Shown here piece by piece: positions 8,737 to 18,973 of a stretch of DNA of 64,000 bases (positions within the stretch are counted from its first letter, which is position 1; each line of letters opens with the position of its first letter). Both the position numbers and the translations under genes were made by a program. Source of the DNA: Chondrus crispus (lineage: Eukaryota > Rhodophyta > Florideophyceae > Gigartinales > Gigartinaceae); contig NW_005179069.1 of the NCBI RefSeq assembly GCF_000350225.1, positions 340,612 to 404,611 of the forward strand, in the 5' to 3' direction. The notes beneath the pieces are model-generated. The model ran no database searches, had not been told where the DNA came from, and was given only the letters and a program-made list of their open reading frames with translations.

Positions 8737-10047
8737 ATGGGCCCAGGAGGTAAGCTGAAAAAGGAGACATCCTCTCTTTCGGATCGTCCTTACTTTTCAC
8801 CAGATGGCGATATGCAAGATTGGCGCCGTAAGATTGGTCGATGGGTCGATGTTGTCAAAGCCGCCCACGACAATGGATCTGATCGCCACTTTCAAACAAT
8901 GTTTAAGATTCTCGGACGCACTCCCTACGAGCGCGGTCTTCCACCTGATCAACAGGCCATGGTGGATGAGGCTCAATCTAAGCGAGCCATTAATTACCTC
9001 CAAGTGGACGATACGGTGGAAGCGGTGAGGGATATTGTAAAGACCATCGCCGTATATCCTCCCATTGCCATGGTTTCAAGACTAATCAACTCTTTCCATA
9101 AGGTAACGTCCTGTCGTCGAAGTCGTAATGAAGATCTCCGGGTCTTTGTGTCACGCTTCCGAGTTTCGGCGGCAACTCACTTGCTGCATACCAACTCTTC
9201 CTCTTCCTCTCAGATAGGAGAAGTACTCGCGGTCACCCTCCTCAACAATGCTAACTTAGATGAGGGGACCCTTGTCAATGCCACCTCTGCCCTCATCACC
9301 CATGCAGAGGCGAGAGCAGAGAAAAAAGAAGACGATGATACTGCCCAAATTCCCAAGAAAGAGCTTGAAAAGCTGTTCCACGTCGTCCACAAGCTCTCTG
9401 ATTTGGAAAAGGACAGAAATGTACCAAGAGATACCGAAGAACGGCACAAGTACATGGAAACTTTCAGATCAAAGTGCATTGACTCTATCAAGCAGCTCGT
9501 TCCCGTTGCAGAAGGCCTTAAGCACCCCACCAGCGTTGGCAATCAACCCACGCCCGTGGCCAGTACCTTCATCTCGGATCAGGGTCTCATTACTCTTAAT
9601 TTGGATGACGCTGTGCAGGTTTTACGTACACTCACGCAACCCGCCAACTCCAATATTGAAGGCAAGTATTCAGCTAGAGAGATCAACGCCATGGTTGATC
9701 GTAAGGTTAACACTCTCTTGGCATCTTACAATCTGCCAAGTGCCAAAAATCAGGGGGATTCTGCTGCTAACTCTTCCCAGAACCTCAACAAGAGACATCA
9801 GTCGAGAACACTTGGAAAAAGGAAAGATCGCAATCCCCGTGACCAAGAGGCGGAAAGTTGTTTTGATTGTGGAAGTCCAGGTCATTTGCGAGGTGAAGAA
9901 GCGTGTCCTAATCCAAGCTATCTGACTACACTTCGAAAGAAACGCCGTGAAAACGATCGAGCTGGCGGACCTTCATCAAAGACTAATAATCCGCAAGGAA
10001 AGTTTTTTCGCAAGCGCACCGGTCCCGGCTCAGGCAGTCAAGCCTAG
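8737..10047 (+). CDS. Copia Gag with zinc knuckle
   Basis: The first ATG in the frame lies at 8737, only four bases past the 5' LTR, giving 436 residues. The protein is helical in the capsid region and has a single retroviral-type zinc knuckle near residue 375, CFDCGSPGHLRGEEAC. Its spacing is C-x2-C-x4-H-x6-C rather than the usual final x4. A basic tail follows. The stop TAG at 10045 overlaps the beginning of the pol frame, which lies in the -1 frame, consistent with ribosomal frameshifting to make Gag-Pol. Gag would form the particle packaging the element RNA. The frame is uninterrupted, unlike pol. Confidence 0.85.
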   Translation: MGPGGKLKKETSSLSDRPYFSPDGDMQDWRRKIGRWVDVVKAAHDNGSDRHFQTMFKILGRTPYERGLPPDQQAMVDEAQSKRAINYLQVDDTVEAVRDIVKTIAVYPPIAMVSRLINSFHKVTSCRRSRNEDLRVFVSRFRVSAATHLLHTNSSSSSQIGEVLAVTLLNNANLDEGTLVNATSALITHAEARAEKKEDDDTAQIPKKELEKLFHVVHKLSDLEKDRNVPRDTEERHKYMETFRSKCIDSIKQLVPVAEGLKHPTSVGNQPTPVASTFISDQGLITLNLDDAVQVLRTLTQPANSNIEGKYSAREINAMVDRKVNTLLASYNLPSAKNQGDSAANSSQNLNKRHQSRTLGKRKDRNPRDQEAESCFDCGSPGHLRGEEACPNPSYLTTLRKKRRENDRAGGPSSKTNNPQGKFFRKRTGPGSGSQA

Positions 10048-13000
10048 TGGCTGCGCCTGGAGCAAGCTCTGATGTTATGATCGGGCAAAGGGATCCCAAT
10101 TCCATCGTTGATCCTGGTTGTCCCCGTAGCGTCGGCGGAATCATATCCGCAACTGCACTGTGCAATTCTTTGGGCATACCGTTCAAGATCCGTGAGCTCG
10201 ACTGCGAGCCCTTCATTCATGGATACGGAAAGGAGTGCAGTGAAGCACAACCTGTCGTGGGAATTTGGGATCTACCTATTGCCGATATGACGGGCCTTCA
10301 GGTCCATATTCCTTTCTACATGACCAAAGGAGATGGCTTCTTGCTCCTTGGCAATGAAATATGCCATCAATCGTACCTCTTGGGTCCGGAAAATCTCCTT
10401 GTGGTTCCGAAGGGCACAAGAGGTATCTCTCAACATCAACTTAGTTTTGAGACCTACTCCGACCCCACGTCTAGGCATGATTCTGGTGCTGTCCGTACAT
10501 ACCTGATGGTTGTGCCGTCCAAGCTCTGTGCTTTTAAGACGTTCTTCTCGAGCCAGAAAGCATTGGTAGCGTTCCAAAGGCGCGAGGGTGACTACAGCCG
10601 CAAGTTCAACAACGGAAAAATTGCTCGCAGATTCGCAAACAAGCTTCACTCATACACACATCTCCATGTTGACGACATGATCACGCTGTGTCAACGTGGG
10701 GGTGTCCTCACTGAAGTATTGCGTCAAGCCCTCCGCTCCACCTTCGATAAGTGCACATCATGCAAGTCGACTGGGAGACCTTTGCAATCCAAAAAGATTT
10801 CTATGAACAAAGTCCTCTCTACGTTCAATAGGCATGTCCAAGTCGACTTCTTCTTCATCATGGAGTTGACAGCACATCCCATCATTCATATAGTTGACAC
10901 TCACACCGCCTTCTCAGTAGCAGTGATAGTTCCATCCCGAGAGATGGGTATCTCTTCAAAGGCGTCGGGGTTGAATTGGATCAACATACACGGAGCACCC
11001 GGAACAGTCTCTGGAGACATGGAGTTCTTCAATCGTATCTTTGCCCAAGCCTTGAGCTATTTCGGCATGAAGTTCGAAGCGCGACCCGCTCGTCGGCATA
11101 ATAAGCTCGGTGTGGTGGAACACAAAAACGCTGTTGTCCGCCTCCTTGCCCAGAGAATTCTCAAGGACGCGCAGCACTTTGAATGGGTGCGAAATTCCAC
11201 CTTTGAAGAAGCTGAAATTGTATCCCGGGCCACGTATATGAGCAATATACTGTACGGCTCCAAGAAGATGAGCAGCTTCGAGATGGCGAGGGGATATACC
11301 CCTTCCATCTCTGGACTCCCACAAACTCCTTTATCCCACCTTATCACGACTGCTCATCAATAACAGCAAGCAAGACGTGCAATCAAGTCTCTTGACAAAG
11401 GCAGAAGGCCAGTCACGGTCAGACCGCGGAAACTTTCAAGGGAAGACCGTGTGTATTACTTCAGACGTGGACCCAAGTTCGGGACTTGGGAGCTCGGACA
11501 CGTACGCGGCGTTGAGGATCACATCATCGTTATCTCCTCATCTGAAAAGCGTCAAGGTAAGCCAATTAGGGCTGCCCTCGAAGATGTGCGCCTCGCTCCA
11601 CATTCTTCCCTACTCCGAGAAATAGATGAGATCAACTTCGTATTCCCAAGGTCGTATTCTATTCTGGACGAAGATGATTTGGAAGATGACTGGATCCACG
11701 GTGAACGTCTGCCGTCAATATTCCCAGAACTCGACACTGTCGACTTCTTTCCGAGTCAGCATGTTCAAAAAGGCCCTTCCTCGGACATGACCGCCGCTAC
11801 AAAGATCCCGGACGCTAGTCCCCCACCGGTAGGTGACAATGAAGATTGCAGTTCACATGAAAACCTTCCCAGTGATACTTTGGCATCGACAGGAGATGTC
11901 GCGGCTATCTTTGATCGAGAGCCTTCCCTTTGGGTGCAACATCCATCCACATCGGCTCTGCTCTCCGGCGACAGACCAAAGCGGGCGGATCTGCCACACG
12001 TAGATATCGGCAGTAAGCTGATTTCGCTTCTCTCCAACTCCAGTTCCAGAGCAAGAAATGACCTCAACGCAAGTCGTCGCGACCCTCGCCCAGACAAGGA
12101 CATTGGTTCTGTTCCTGTCGTAGCCCCTCCTAATCTTCCGCATGCCTTGGAGTCATCAGAGCAAATGATTCTGAAAGAAATAAAACGGGTTATAGGAGAC
12201 AAAACCGCTTCCGAGTCTTCTCTCCAGTTTGTTCCAAAGTGGGTCCTAGAGAAGTCTATGGACAAAGAAAGAGCTGTATATAAGGAAAGCGTCAAGGAAA
12301 TTGACATTCGATCTCTTCCACCTTCATCCAACGTCATATCGTCCCACCTACTTCTTCCAGGTCAAGCACGATGGTGAAGAGGACAAGTTCAAGCTGAAGT
12401 GTCGCCTTGTTCCACACGGAAATCGGGATAAAGAGAAGGACTCGATCCGATCCGATTCGGCTATCGCACAATTTCCAATCATCCGCATCGTCCTGTCCGT
12501 AGCTGCCACCCTTGGTCTTGTTCTGGCATCTATCGACATCAAAGGCGCCTACCTGCAAGGTGGTGAGCTTCCGCGGGACATCTACATGCGTCCACCTAAG
12601 GTCTGGGCTTCGCATTCCCGCATGGTCTGGAAACTGTTGAAGCCGGCCTACGGTCTGGTTGAATGGGGCCGTCTCTGGCAGCCAGTCGTTGAGGAATGGA
12701 TGACGCAGCAGGGCATCGTAGAAGTGTATGGTCTCCAACAGCTCTTCGTGCTGCGAGATCCACAGGGACACTTGCTCTTGGCAATTGCAAAAGTCGTGGA
12801 TGACTTCTTGATCGCAGGGACTTGCTCTGCAATCGAAACGTTCCACAGAGACATCTCTAACCGATTTGAAGTCGGGCGCTTCATCATAAACCGCGACTTG
12901 ATTTTCAACCGCTTACGCATCCACCAGGACCCCGACTTCACTGTTCACGTTGACATGCAAGAGTACATGAGTGGCATTATCCCTCTCGAACTCTCTCGTC

Positions 13001-13806
13001 ACTGCCGCAAGCAGCGGGAGCAGCGATGCACCAAGGCTGAGGTTACTTCGTTCCTCGGCCTTACCGGTTCGTTGAACTACCTTGGGCATGGCATCTTGCC
13101 TCAAGCTGCATTTGCCGCAAGTCACCTCCAACAGATGGTCGGACGCCTTACCGTTGCTGACTTAGATACTGCTAACAAGGCCCTCAGTGAAATTAAGAAC
13201 CTTACTCCCCGGCTCCAGTACCGCTCCTCCGGCAACCTGGAAAATCCATCTTATCTGGGGTTCTACGACGCCAGTCAAGGAAAGACTGCGTACGGGCAGA
13301 CAGGCTACCTTTCTGGAGTTTTCCTGCCTGCGGGGGGTGCCGGTATCTATCACGTTCTTGACTGGCTTAGCTGTAAGCAGAATCGAGTCTCATTCTCATC
13401 CATCGTTGCAGAGATTCTTGCAGCTGCCACTTCATCAGATCGCGGATCGCTCATGGCAGAGCAGCTTCAAGTTCTACATCAGTCAGAAACATGCCTTCCC
13501 TACGTACTTACCGTAGATTCTCATGGCTTGTACTCAACAGTAACGATGCTGCATGAAGGACAAGATTATCGCCTCCGTCCAACCGTGTGCAGTATGAGGG
13601 ACTCCTATGAAACTGGAGAAATCTCAGTAATGCAATGGATCCCTGGCAAGCAAAACCTCGCAGACGCCCTTACGAAGAGAAACATTGTCATGTACAAGAC
13701 ACTAAATGAAGTACTGGTGTCTGGAATCCTTAGTGCTTCCATCGTGCAAGGGGCCCAACGGACGAAGCATGGAGACGAACGGAGACAAGTTCGCTTTGAT
13801 CACTAA
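10047..13806 (+). pseudogene. Copia Pol (protease, integrase, RT, RNase H), one stop and one frameshift
   Basis: In order: a protease-like segment with VDPGCPRSVGG near 10110; an integrase zinc-binding region (HLHVDD...CTSC, 10660-10770); and an integrase core with Asp in VQVDFFF, Asp in VSGDMEF and Glu in GVVEHKN (10830-11130). The RT has DIKGAYL and a VVDDFLIAG catalytic box near 12795. RNase H has YDASQGKTAYG, a Glu in VAEILAA and VDSHGLY, and ends with WIPGKQNLADALTK. An in-frame TAA at 11361 cuts the integrase C-terminus; the frame continues unchanged afterwards. A one-base deletion near 12345-12358 moves RT into the next frame. The copy should not make a full Pol. The RT box has Val-Val-Asp-Asp rather than the common Tyr-Val-Asp-Asp. 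Confidence 0.9.
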
Positions 13807-13904
13807 AGCCCCCTTTTACTCCTCCTCTTCGTCTATGACAACTCTCCTCGTCTTCCTACGCTGGCCAGCAACCTCCTCATGTTTCTCAGCACGCTTCTTT
13901 TCCC

Positions 13905-15065
13905 TCACCAGCTTCTGTTTCTCTTTGGACATCTTCCTCGATGGCCTCTTCTTTTTCCTACCTCCTGGCGTGACACACGCTTCAATTCTGCAAATCCTGC
14001 GAATGTAACTCCATCTCCAATGCAAATACTGAAGACCCTATCTCGCATCATCAATCCCTTCGTCTCTGCGCAGTCTAAAACTACCTTTCTCTCCACATCG
14101 ACAACCACAACATGGTTGACCATCTCCCCATATGCATCTACCGCTTTGATGCTCGCTAAGAACACTCCACTCTTCTGCCGAAAGAGCCAGGCGGCATCTG
14201 GAACATGTCCAGCGGCACTCTTAGTATTGTGAAGTGCATACCGCCCCATCACCTTCTCAATCCAAGTACCCGCCATCGCAAGGCTGTCACATGGCACGGG
14301 TCCCTTGGACAAGACCTCCTTAGCTGCAAGAGGCCCGTCTAGAGCAGACAACGCATTACCAATTCCCGCTCGCAAGCAGCTCCCCGTGGGAGAATAACAA
14401 GCCACGTCGACGGAGGGTATGGAAAAGGAGGAAGCGCGTGTGGAGCTCGGTCTCAGCCCAGGACAGGCAAGCCTCTTGTACCTGTCCATGTTCTTGCAGC
14501 ACCATTCGTTCAGCTGCAACATAGCTTTCAGCTGTTGCTCCGGCCCACATCGCAAAATCATCATCGGCTCCTTCTCTGTTGATCCCTCTCGTAGCTCCAC
14601 GTCAGAGCATATAGGACTCCCAGGTGCGTCCATTATCCCACCGCGTTCCGCTTCCAAGATACAAAAGTCGACCTTCCAAAAGCTACTAGCGCCTCCAGAT
14701 GAAAGATTGGAGGCGTAATATTGGCCAGCTTTCCACCCATGGCGCTTCCCGGACGCAAGGCTGATGCGTTTAATTTCGTAAGGTCTCTCCTCTTCTCCAT
14801 CCTCTACGGACCAATCCACACGAAGAAAACCCCAACGCGAAACTGCCTCAGCTGTCCAAGACACCTTCCTGTCCCGATTGCACCACCCTCGCAGGACCCC
14901 GGACAGCCTGTCCCCTTCCGGCGCAGCGATCCCTGCTCCAAAACTTGACCATTCCATAATGTCGACGTCGTGGTCCATTTCGACTCTGGCATTTCCACCT
15001 CTAACGGCCGACACACGCAATACTACGCGCAGGCGCCCCGCTCGTTTAAAGAGAAGCTGCTTCAT
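13905..15065 (-). CDS. Antisense accessory ORF inside Copia; possible papain-like fold
   Basis: An ATG at 15065 opens 386 codons on the strand opposite to pol, between pol and the 3' LTR. I do not recognise the family. The last third has a Cys helix (GSCLRAGIGNAL, Cys about residue 230), a strand with His (VNHVVVVDV, His about 318) and an Asp (KVVLDC, about 331). This order and spacing suit a papain-like or OTU-like cysteine peptidase, but that is inference. Near 13970 the frame seems to slip: another frame continues with a strongly basic segment (RKKKRPSRKMSKEKQK) and an acidic end, stopping at 13816, only ten bases from the pol stop. The original protein probably ended there. The gene runs towards pol from near the 3' LTR and would need its own promoter. 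Confidence 0.65.
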   Translation of the reverse strand: MKQLLFKRAGRLRVVLRVSAVRGGNARVEMDHDVDIMEWSSFGAGIAAPEGDRLSGVLRGWCNRDRKVSWTAEAVSRWGFLRVDWSVEDGEEERPYEIKRISLASGKRHGWKAGQYYASNLSSGGASSFWKVDFCILEAERGGIMDAPGSPICSDVELREGSTEKEPMMILRCGPEQQLKAMLQLNEWCCKNMDRYKRLACPGLRPSSTRASSFSIPSVDVACYSPTGSCLRAGIGNALSALDGPLAAKEVLSKGPVPCDSLAMAGTWIEKVMGRYALHNTKSAAGHVPDAAWLFRQKSGVFLASIKAVDAYGEMVNHVVVVDVERKVVLDCAETKGLMMRDRVFSICIGDGVTFAGFAELKRVSRQEVGKRRGHRGRCPKRNRSW

Positions 15066-15495
15066 ACCACCCCGGCCCGTTCGTACCACGGCTCAACGAG
15101 CGCACAAACGATGTCGGCGGGGCGCGAGGTCGGCTGTGGAAATCCGTGAGCGCTTTGAGCAGTGGCGGCGCAGCAGGTCTCGGCGGCTGAAAGCGGGGTC
15201 GTGTGTGCAAGGTGAAATGCACACATGCAAGGTGAAATGTGCAGGTGAGGAGGCAGATGCGTGGTGGTTTGGACGCTGGACGAAGATAGGCGCTCGAGAC
15301 TGTGTGCGTCTACGGCAAATGGACAAGGTGCGGCAAAGCGCAATAACTCAAGGATCTGCGATGCGGAGATTAAATGCGGAAACAAGCCGAGGGGGGAATT
15401 GTTGGGTGGTCGTCGCAGACAACGCCGACACTGGCGGGTCACGGTTCGAATCGAGCTCCGGACCACTTTCTTTGGTCGCCACGCAACGGGGGGTG

Positions 15496-15869
15496 TGTTG
15501 AATGCGCCTAAATTCACACATATTTTAATCCAACCAAACTGTAATTTTAGGGTTGCTACCGGCGGTCGCCGGGAGATTACCGAGCGGCGGCCGAGGGCAT
15601 AAAAACCGGGGGACTCGCGCGAGGGAGAAGGGATCCCCGGGGGTAACAACTTGAGTACCCGAACACTTCGCCGGCTGCCCGCTTCTCGTTCCCTGACGCG
15701 AGGACGACTGCCCCTCTCGACCGCCTCGCTCGCTCCCGCTGCTACTGCGCCGCCGCCGCCCTGCACCCAGCCTCTTCGTCCCTTGGCGCTCGGCGCCCCC
15801 CGCCACTGCACCGCTGAGGCACGGCTACTGAACTAACCTCTCCCGTCTTTCCAACCCGTGTCTGCCACA
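15496..15869 (+). repeat. Copia 3' LTR
   Basis: A 374 bp copy of the left LTR beginning TGTTGAATGCG and ending CTGCCACA, followed by the GATAG target duplication. Confidence 0.95.
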
Positions 15870-15874
15870 GATAG

Positions 15875-16246
15875 AAGACAGTCCCCAAAATCTGACTGCG
15901 AGGCGAGCGTCAGCATGCTCGTTCTCAGCATCTTCGTTGAAGTTCTATCTGTTCAGTTTTCGAAGATGTTCTTTCGCACTCATTTACTTTTTGAGTCAGC
16001 CCTTGTTGCGTGCATGATACTTTGAACATTTTTGTGTACCATACTGTTACTCTATCGCTCCTTTTTCTACGATGGAACAAAATTTTTGCACGATATTGTT
16101 GTGTTGCATTTCTTTCGGCAACTTTCCCCAAGATTACATCAGCTTCCATTTGCATTATTCCCATGTGCATGTTTGGTTTCATGCCCTCTGCTCCGTTTTA
16201 TGAGTGCCATTCAGATCGTGACGCTCCGGAACAGATGCATGTACAG
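15875..16246. other. Gene-free segment right of Copia
   Basis: It continues the pre-insertion sequence, including the third GAAGACAG repeat unit. No gene is supported. Confidence 0.5.
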
Positions 16247-16306
16247 TACAGGGGGGAGGTCGCTCAATAGTGCCTTCTTTAGTAGTGCTTCCCTCTATAT
16301 AGTGCT
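16247..16306 (+). repeat. Solo end of a third pogo-type element
   Basis: Begins TACAGGGGGGAGGTCGC and has three TAGTGC motifs within 60 bases, the same arrangement as the ends at 3484 and 25163. I find no matching right end before the superoxide dismutase gene, so this is a truncated or diverged copy. Confidence 0.5.
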
Positions 16307-16862
16307 ATGGCTCACCCTCTGGCACATGTTATCATAACCCCACACGTGTATCATCCGGCATGGTTCACTGTAATAATAACAGTTGGACGCGAGTGATTCT
16401 AGATATCATACTCTTGGGTGCCGCGAGGAGGCCTTTTTAACTGATAAATAAAGTTTCTTGTCACGGCAATCTGGGCAAGTTGCCCCACATGGCATGATAT
16501 GATTGGGATGATACCGCGATAGAGATACGGGTGGAGATCGTCTAAATGTGGCAAGCAGCTGGAGGAAAGGGGATCTCCGATCTGGCCCGAATAAAACAAA
16601 CTAAATATTTGTCTCTGGAATGGGGATTGCTTCAGCAGGGCAGATACAACCCCCTCCACGAAGCCGATTCAAGCATTACCCTCCCACATCGTCAAAAGCA
16701 CCCGCTTGCTCTAGGTTCCAGGCACCGAACCTTTAGCATTCAACCACAGCACCTCCCCTACTAGATTTCAGATTCCTGACATCATAGTCCCCCACATTCC
16801 CGAACGTCACCAACACAGCTTAATTGTTCTTTCACCAGGAGTTCTGGCAAAACATCTTCAAC
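16307..16862. other. Upstream region of the superoxide dismutase gene
   Basis: No ORF is supported. A stop codon, TAA at 16821, lies in the frame of the dismutase, so the coding region cannot extend past it. No clear TATA box is seen. Confidence 0.5.
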
Positions 16863-17537
16863 ATGTCTTTCGCGCTCCCTAATCTTCCTTATCAATATGA
16901 CGCTCTCGAACCGTACGTCGATTCTACGACGATGAATATTCACCACACCAAGCATCATCAGACCTATGTTAACAACATCAACAAGGTTATCGATGGGCCA
17001 AGTGGATCGGCACTCAAGGGCCTCAGCCTTCCCGCCATCCAAGCTAACATCACCAGTCTTCCGGCCGAGATCCAGACCCCGGTCATCAACTCTGGTGGCG
17101 GCCATTTCAACCATGCCATGTTCTGGACTCTCATGGGCAGGCCTGGTTCCTGCAACACGGCTCCGGTGGGATCGATCAAGGATAAAATCAATGCCGACTT
17201 CGGTTCCTTCGATGAAATGAAGGCCAAGTTCAATTCTGCTGCCGCGGCACGCTTCGGAAGTGGATGGGCCTGGCTTTCCGTAGGCGCTGACGGAAAACTC
17301 TTCATTTCTTCTACCAAGAACCAAGAAAACCCTCTCATGGCTGGTGTCGTCGACCAGCCTGGCTCCCCCGTTCTCGGCCTTGACGTCTGGGAACATGCCT
17401 ACTACCTCAAGTACCAAAACCGTCGCCCGGAATACATCTCAGCCTTCTGGAACGTTGTCAACTGGGATCAGGTCACGAAGAACTATGACAGCGTGTGCAG
17501 CGGTAACACGGCTGTGTTTGATGTCCCCATGGCGTAA
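16863..17537 (+). CDS. Superoxide dismutase, Mn-type
   Basis: The enzyme converts superoxide to oxygen and hydrogen peroxide. The ATG at 16863 is the first in frame after a TAA at 16821 and gives 224 residues, the normal family length. The four metal ligands are visible: His27 in NIHHTKHH, His81 in GGGHFNHAMFW, Asp174 and His178 in GLDVWEHAYYLKYQNRR. The Gly-rich GGGH context and the Gln at 154 (STKNQENPL) are those of manganese rather than iron enzymes; metal identity should be treated as likely, not proven. The N-terminus starts directly with the mature motif (LPNLPYQYDALEP), with no transit peptide. The protein may therefore be cytosolic, and it resembles bacterial forms. It is a single exon, followed by MSH2 on the same strand 1.4 kb away. 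Confidence 0.93.
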   Translation: MSFALPNLPYQYDALEPYVDSTTMNIHHTKHHQTYVNNINKVIDGPSGSALKGLSLPAIQANITSLPAEIQTPVINSGGGHFNHAMFWTLMGRPGSCNTAPVGSIKDKINADFGSFDEMKAKFNSAAAARFGSGWAWLSVGADGKLFISSTKNQENPLMAGVVDQPGSPVLGLDVWEHAYYLKYQNRRPEYISAFWNVVNWDQVTKNYDSVCSGNTAVFDVPMA

Positions 17538-18973
17538 TAGATTATTTGAACAACTGTCAGTAAACAGAAGTCTCCCCTTGGTAACCTAGACGTCCCTGAG
17601 CCACTGTGGTGATTCTTCTTTTTGGTGGTTCGGTGTCCTCAGTCCCACACGCACCTGCCATTTCGAACTGTAAATGTCAGCACTTCCAGGAAGATCTGCA
17701 TGTTTCAATATGGCTCACATAGGTTGAGGAACAAGACATATCCGCAAGGAACTTCCCTTTTGATGTCAACGAGGAAAGCCCTCCCTGACTTCTGATAGCA
17801 AACAGCAAGACTCGAGCCGCTCAGAAAGGGAAAATAGGCGATAGAACCCTGCGTTAACTCTGAAATATCGCTCCGTTCAAGAACCAGCACACTCTTGTGT
17901 ACTCAGGTTTCTAGGAAACAATATTGCCATCCTCCTTGATTGTCATGTTGCTCTAGAATTGATAAGAAAAATTCCCGCCCCAACGTATAGAGTACCTTCG
18001 TTATGATCTGATCGAAAAGTAGTACCTGAAATGTGACGGGCAACAGAAAGGCCAACAAAGGGGATAAAACTCCTTCCGATGGATAGCGGATCGGGAATAT
18101 ATCATAGCGGATGAGGGCAATGGAGGGGGAAAGTTCGTTAGTGGGCTTGGCTACTGCGGGCTTTCAAACAGTTCTACAATAACTGAAAACTGCCCCGACA
18201 ATACACATATTGAAGGACCGCCTTTTCTCAAACTTTCTCTCAAAATTATGTAGATCTTCTTCAGAGGCACCGCTAGAGCTAATAAGAAACTGGTTCTGTT
18301 GTACTGGGATGGTTTTACAAACGCGGGAACGAGAAAAAGACGTACTACATGGCTGACTTCAGCACTTCAAGGCGTTGGTGTAAAACGTAGGATTGATTTC
18401 CCTTTTCAAACCGCGTTTGGGGGCTCGCGTAGCCGATTCGCTTTTTTAGTCGATGGGACAGAGTATGTGAATGCTTCAACATTGACATTTCGCCATAAAG
18501 AGCCAGCAATAGACTCCCAAGACTTTACACAGAGTGCATGCAGCTCATGCACTGCAGCTACCCGCACCCCCTCGCCTGCCAGACCGAACAAGGTACAATA
18601 GGGAATATTTTATTAAAGTATTCGTTTACTGGGACGAGTTTCCATGATCTGGTTGAGTGAACTCTCTGGAATGATTGGATGGATGTTTTTAGATACACCG
18701 CAGGACCAGCAGTGTCCCTTTGAAAACGTGTCCAATACGTTTCTCTCAGATGTTTTTTATTAAAAAAACTCACTGCGATGACAGTCCGGGATCACGAATA
18801 CAATATGCAGTCCATTTCCCGCGAAACGACTCTCCTCCAAACGCGCCAAAATTCACACATGCGGAAGTACATTCTACGCTATGAACTTATATCTATAAAC
18901 GCGGACGTATATACCTTCGGATGTCCGCCCGTCTCAGAGAGCTGCTGTTCAACACGGAACACTCTTGCACACC
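17538..18973. other. Intergenic region between SOD and MSH2
   Basis: It contains only short overlapping frames, the longest about 100 codons at 18299-18601, without motifs. The last 200 bases should hold the MSH2 promoter; TATCTATAAACGC near 18890 is the best TATA-like candidate. Confidence 0.45.

Larger units (their letters stand above)
8360..15869 (+). mobile_element. Ty1/Copia LTR retrotransposon with extra antisense ORF
   Basis: Two 374 bp direct repeats bound a 7.5 kb element, flanked on both sides by the five-base duplication GATAG (8355-8359 and 15870-15874). The order is gag, protease, integrase, reverse transcriptase, RNase H, which is diagnostic of Copia. By eye the LTRs differ at six sites (about 98.4 per cent identical), so the insertion is not recent. 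A 1.7 kb tract between pol and the right LTR holds a gene on the opposite strand. A G-rich tract (CAACGGGGGGTG) immediately before the right LTR is the likely polypurine tract. Confidence 0.95.

Noticed and set aside
15410..15470. tRNA-like T-loop (GGTTCGAATC) before the Copia 3' LTR
   Set aside because: The five bases on either side of TTCGAAT do not pair, and no anticodon or acceptor stem could be formed.
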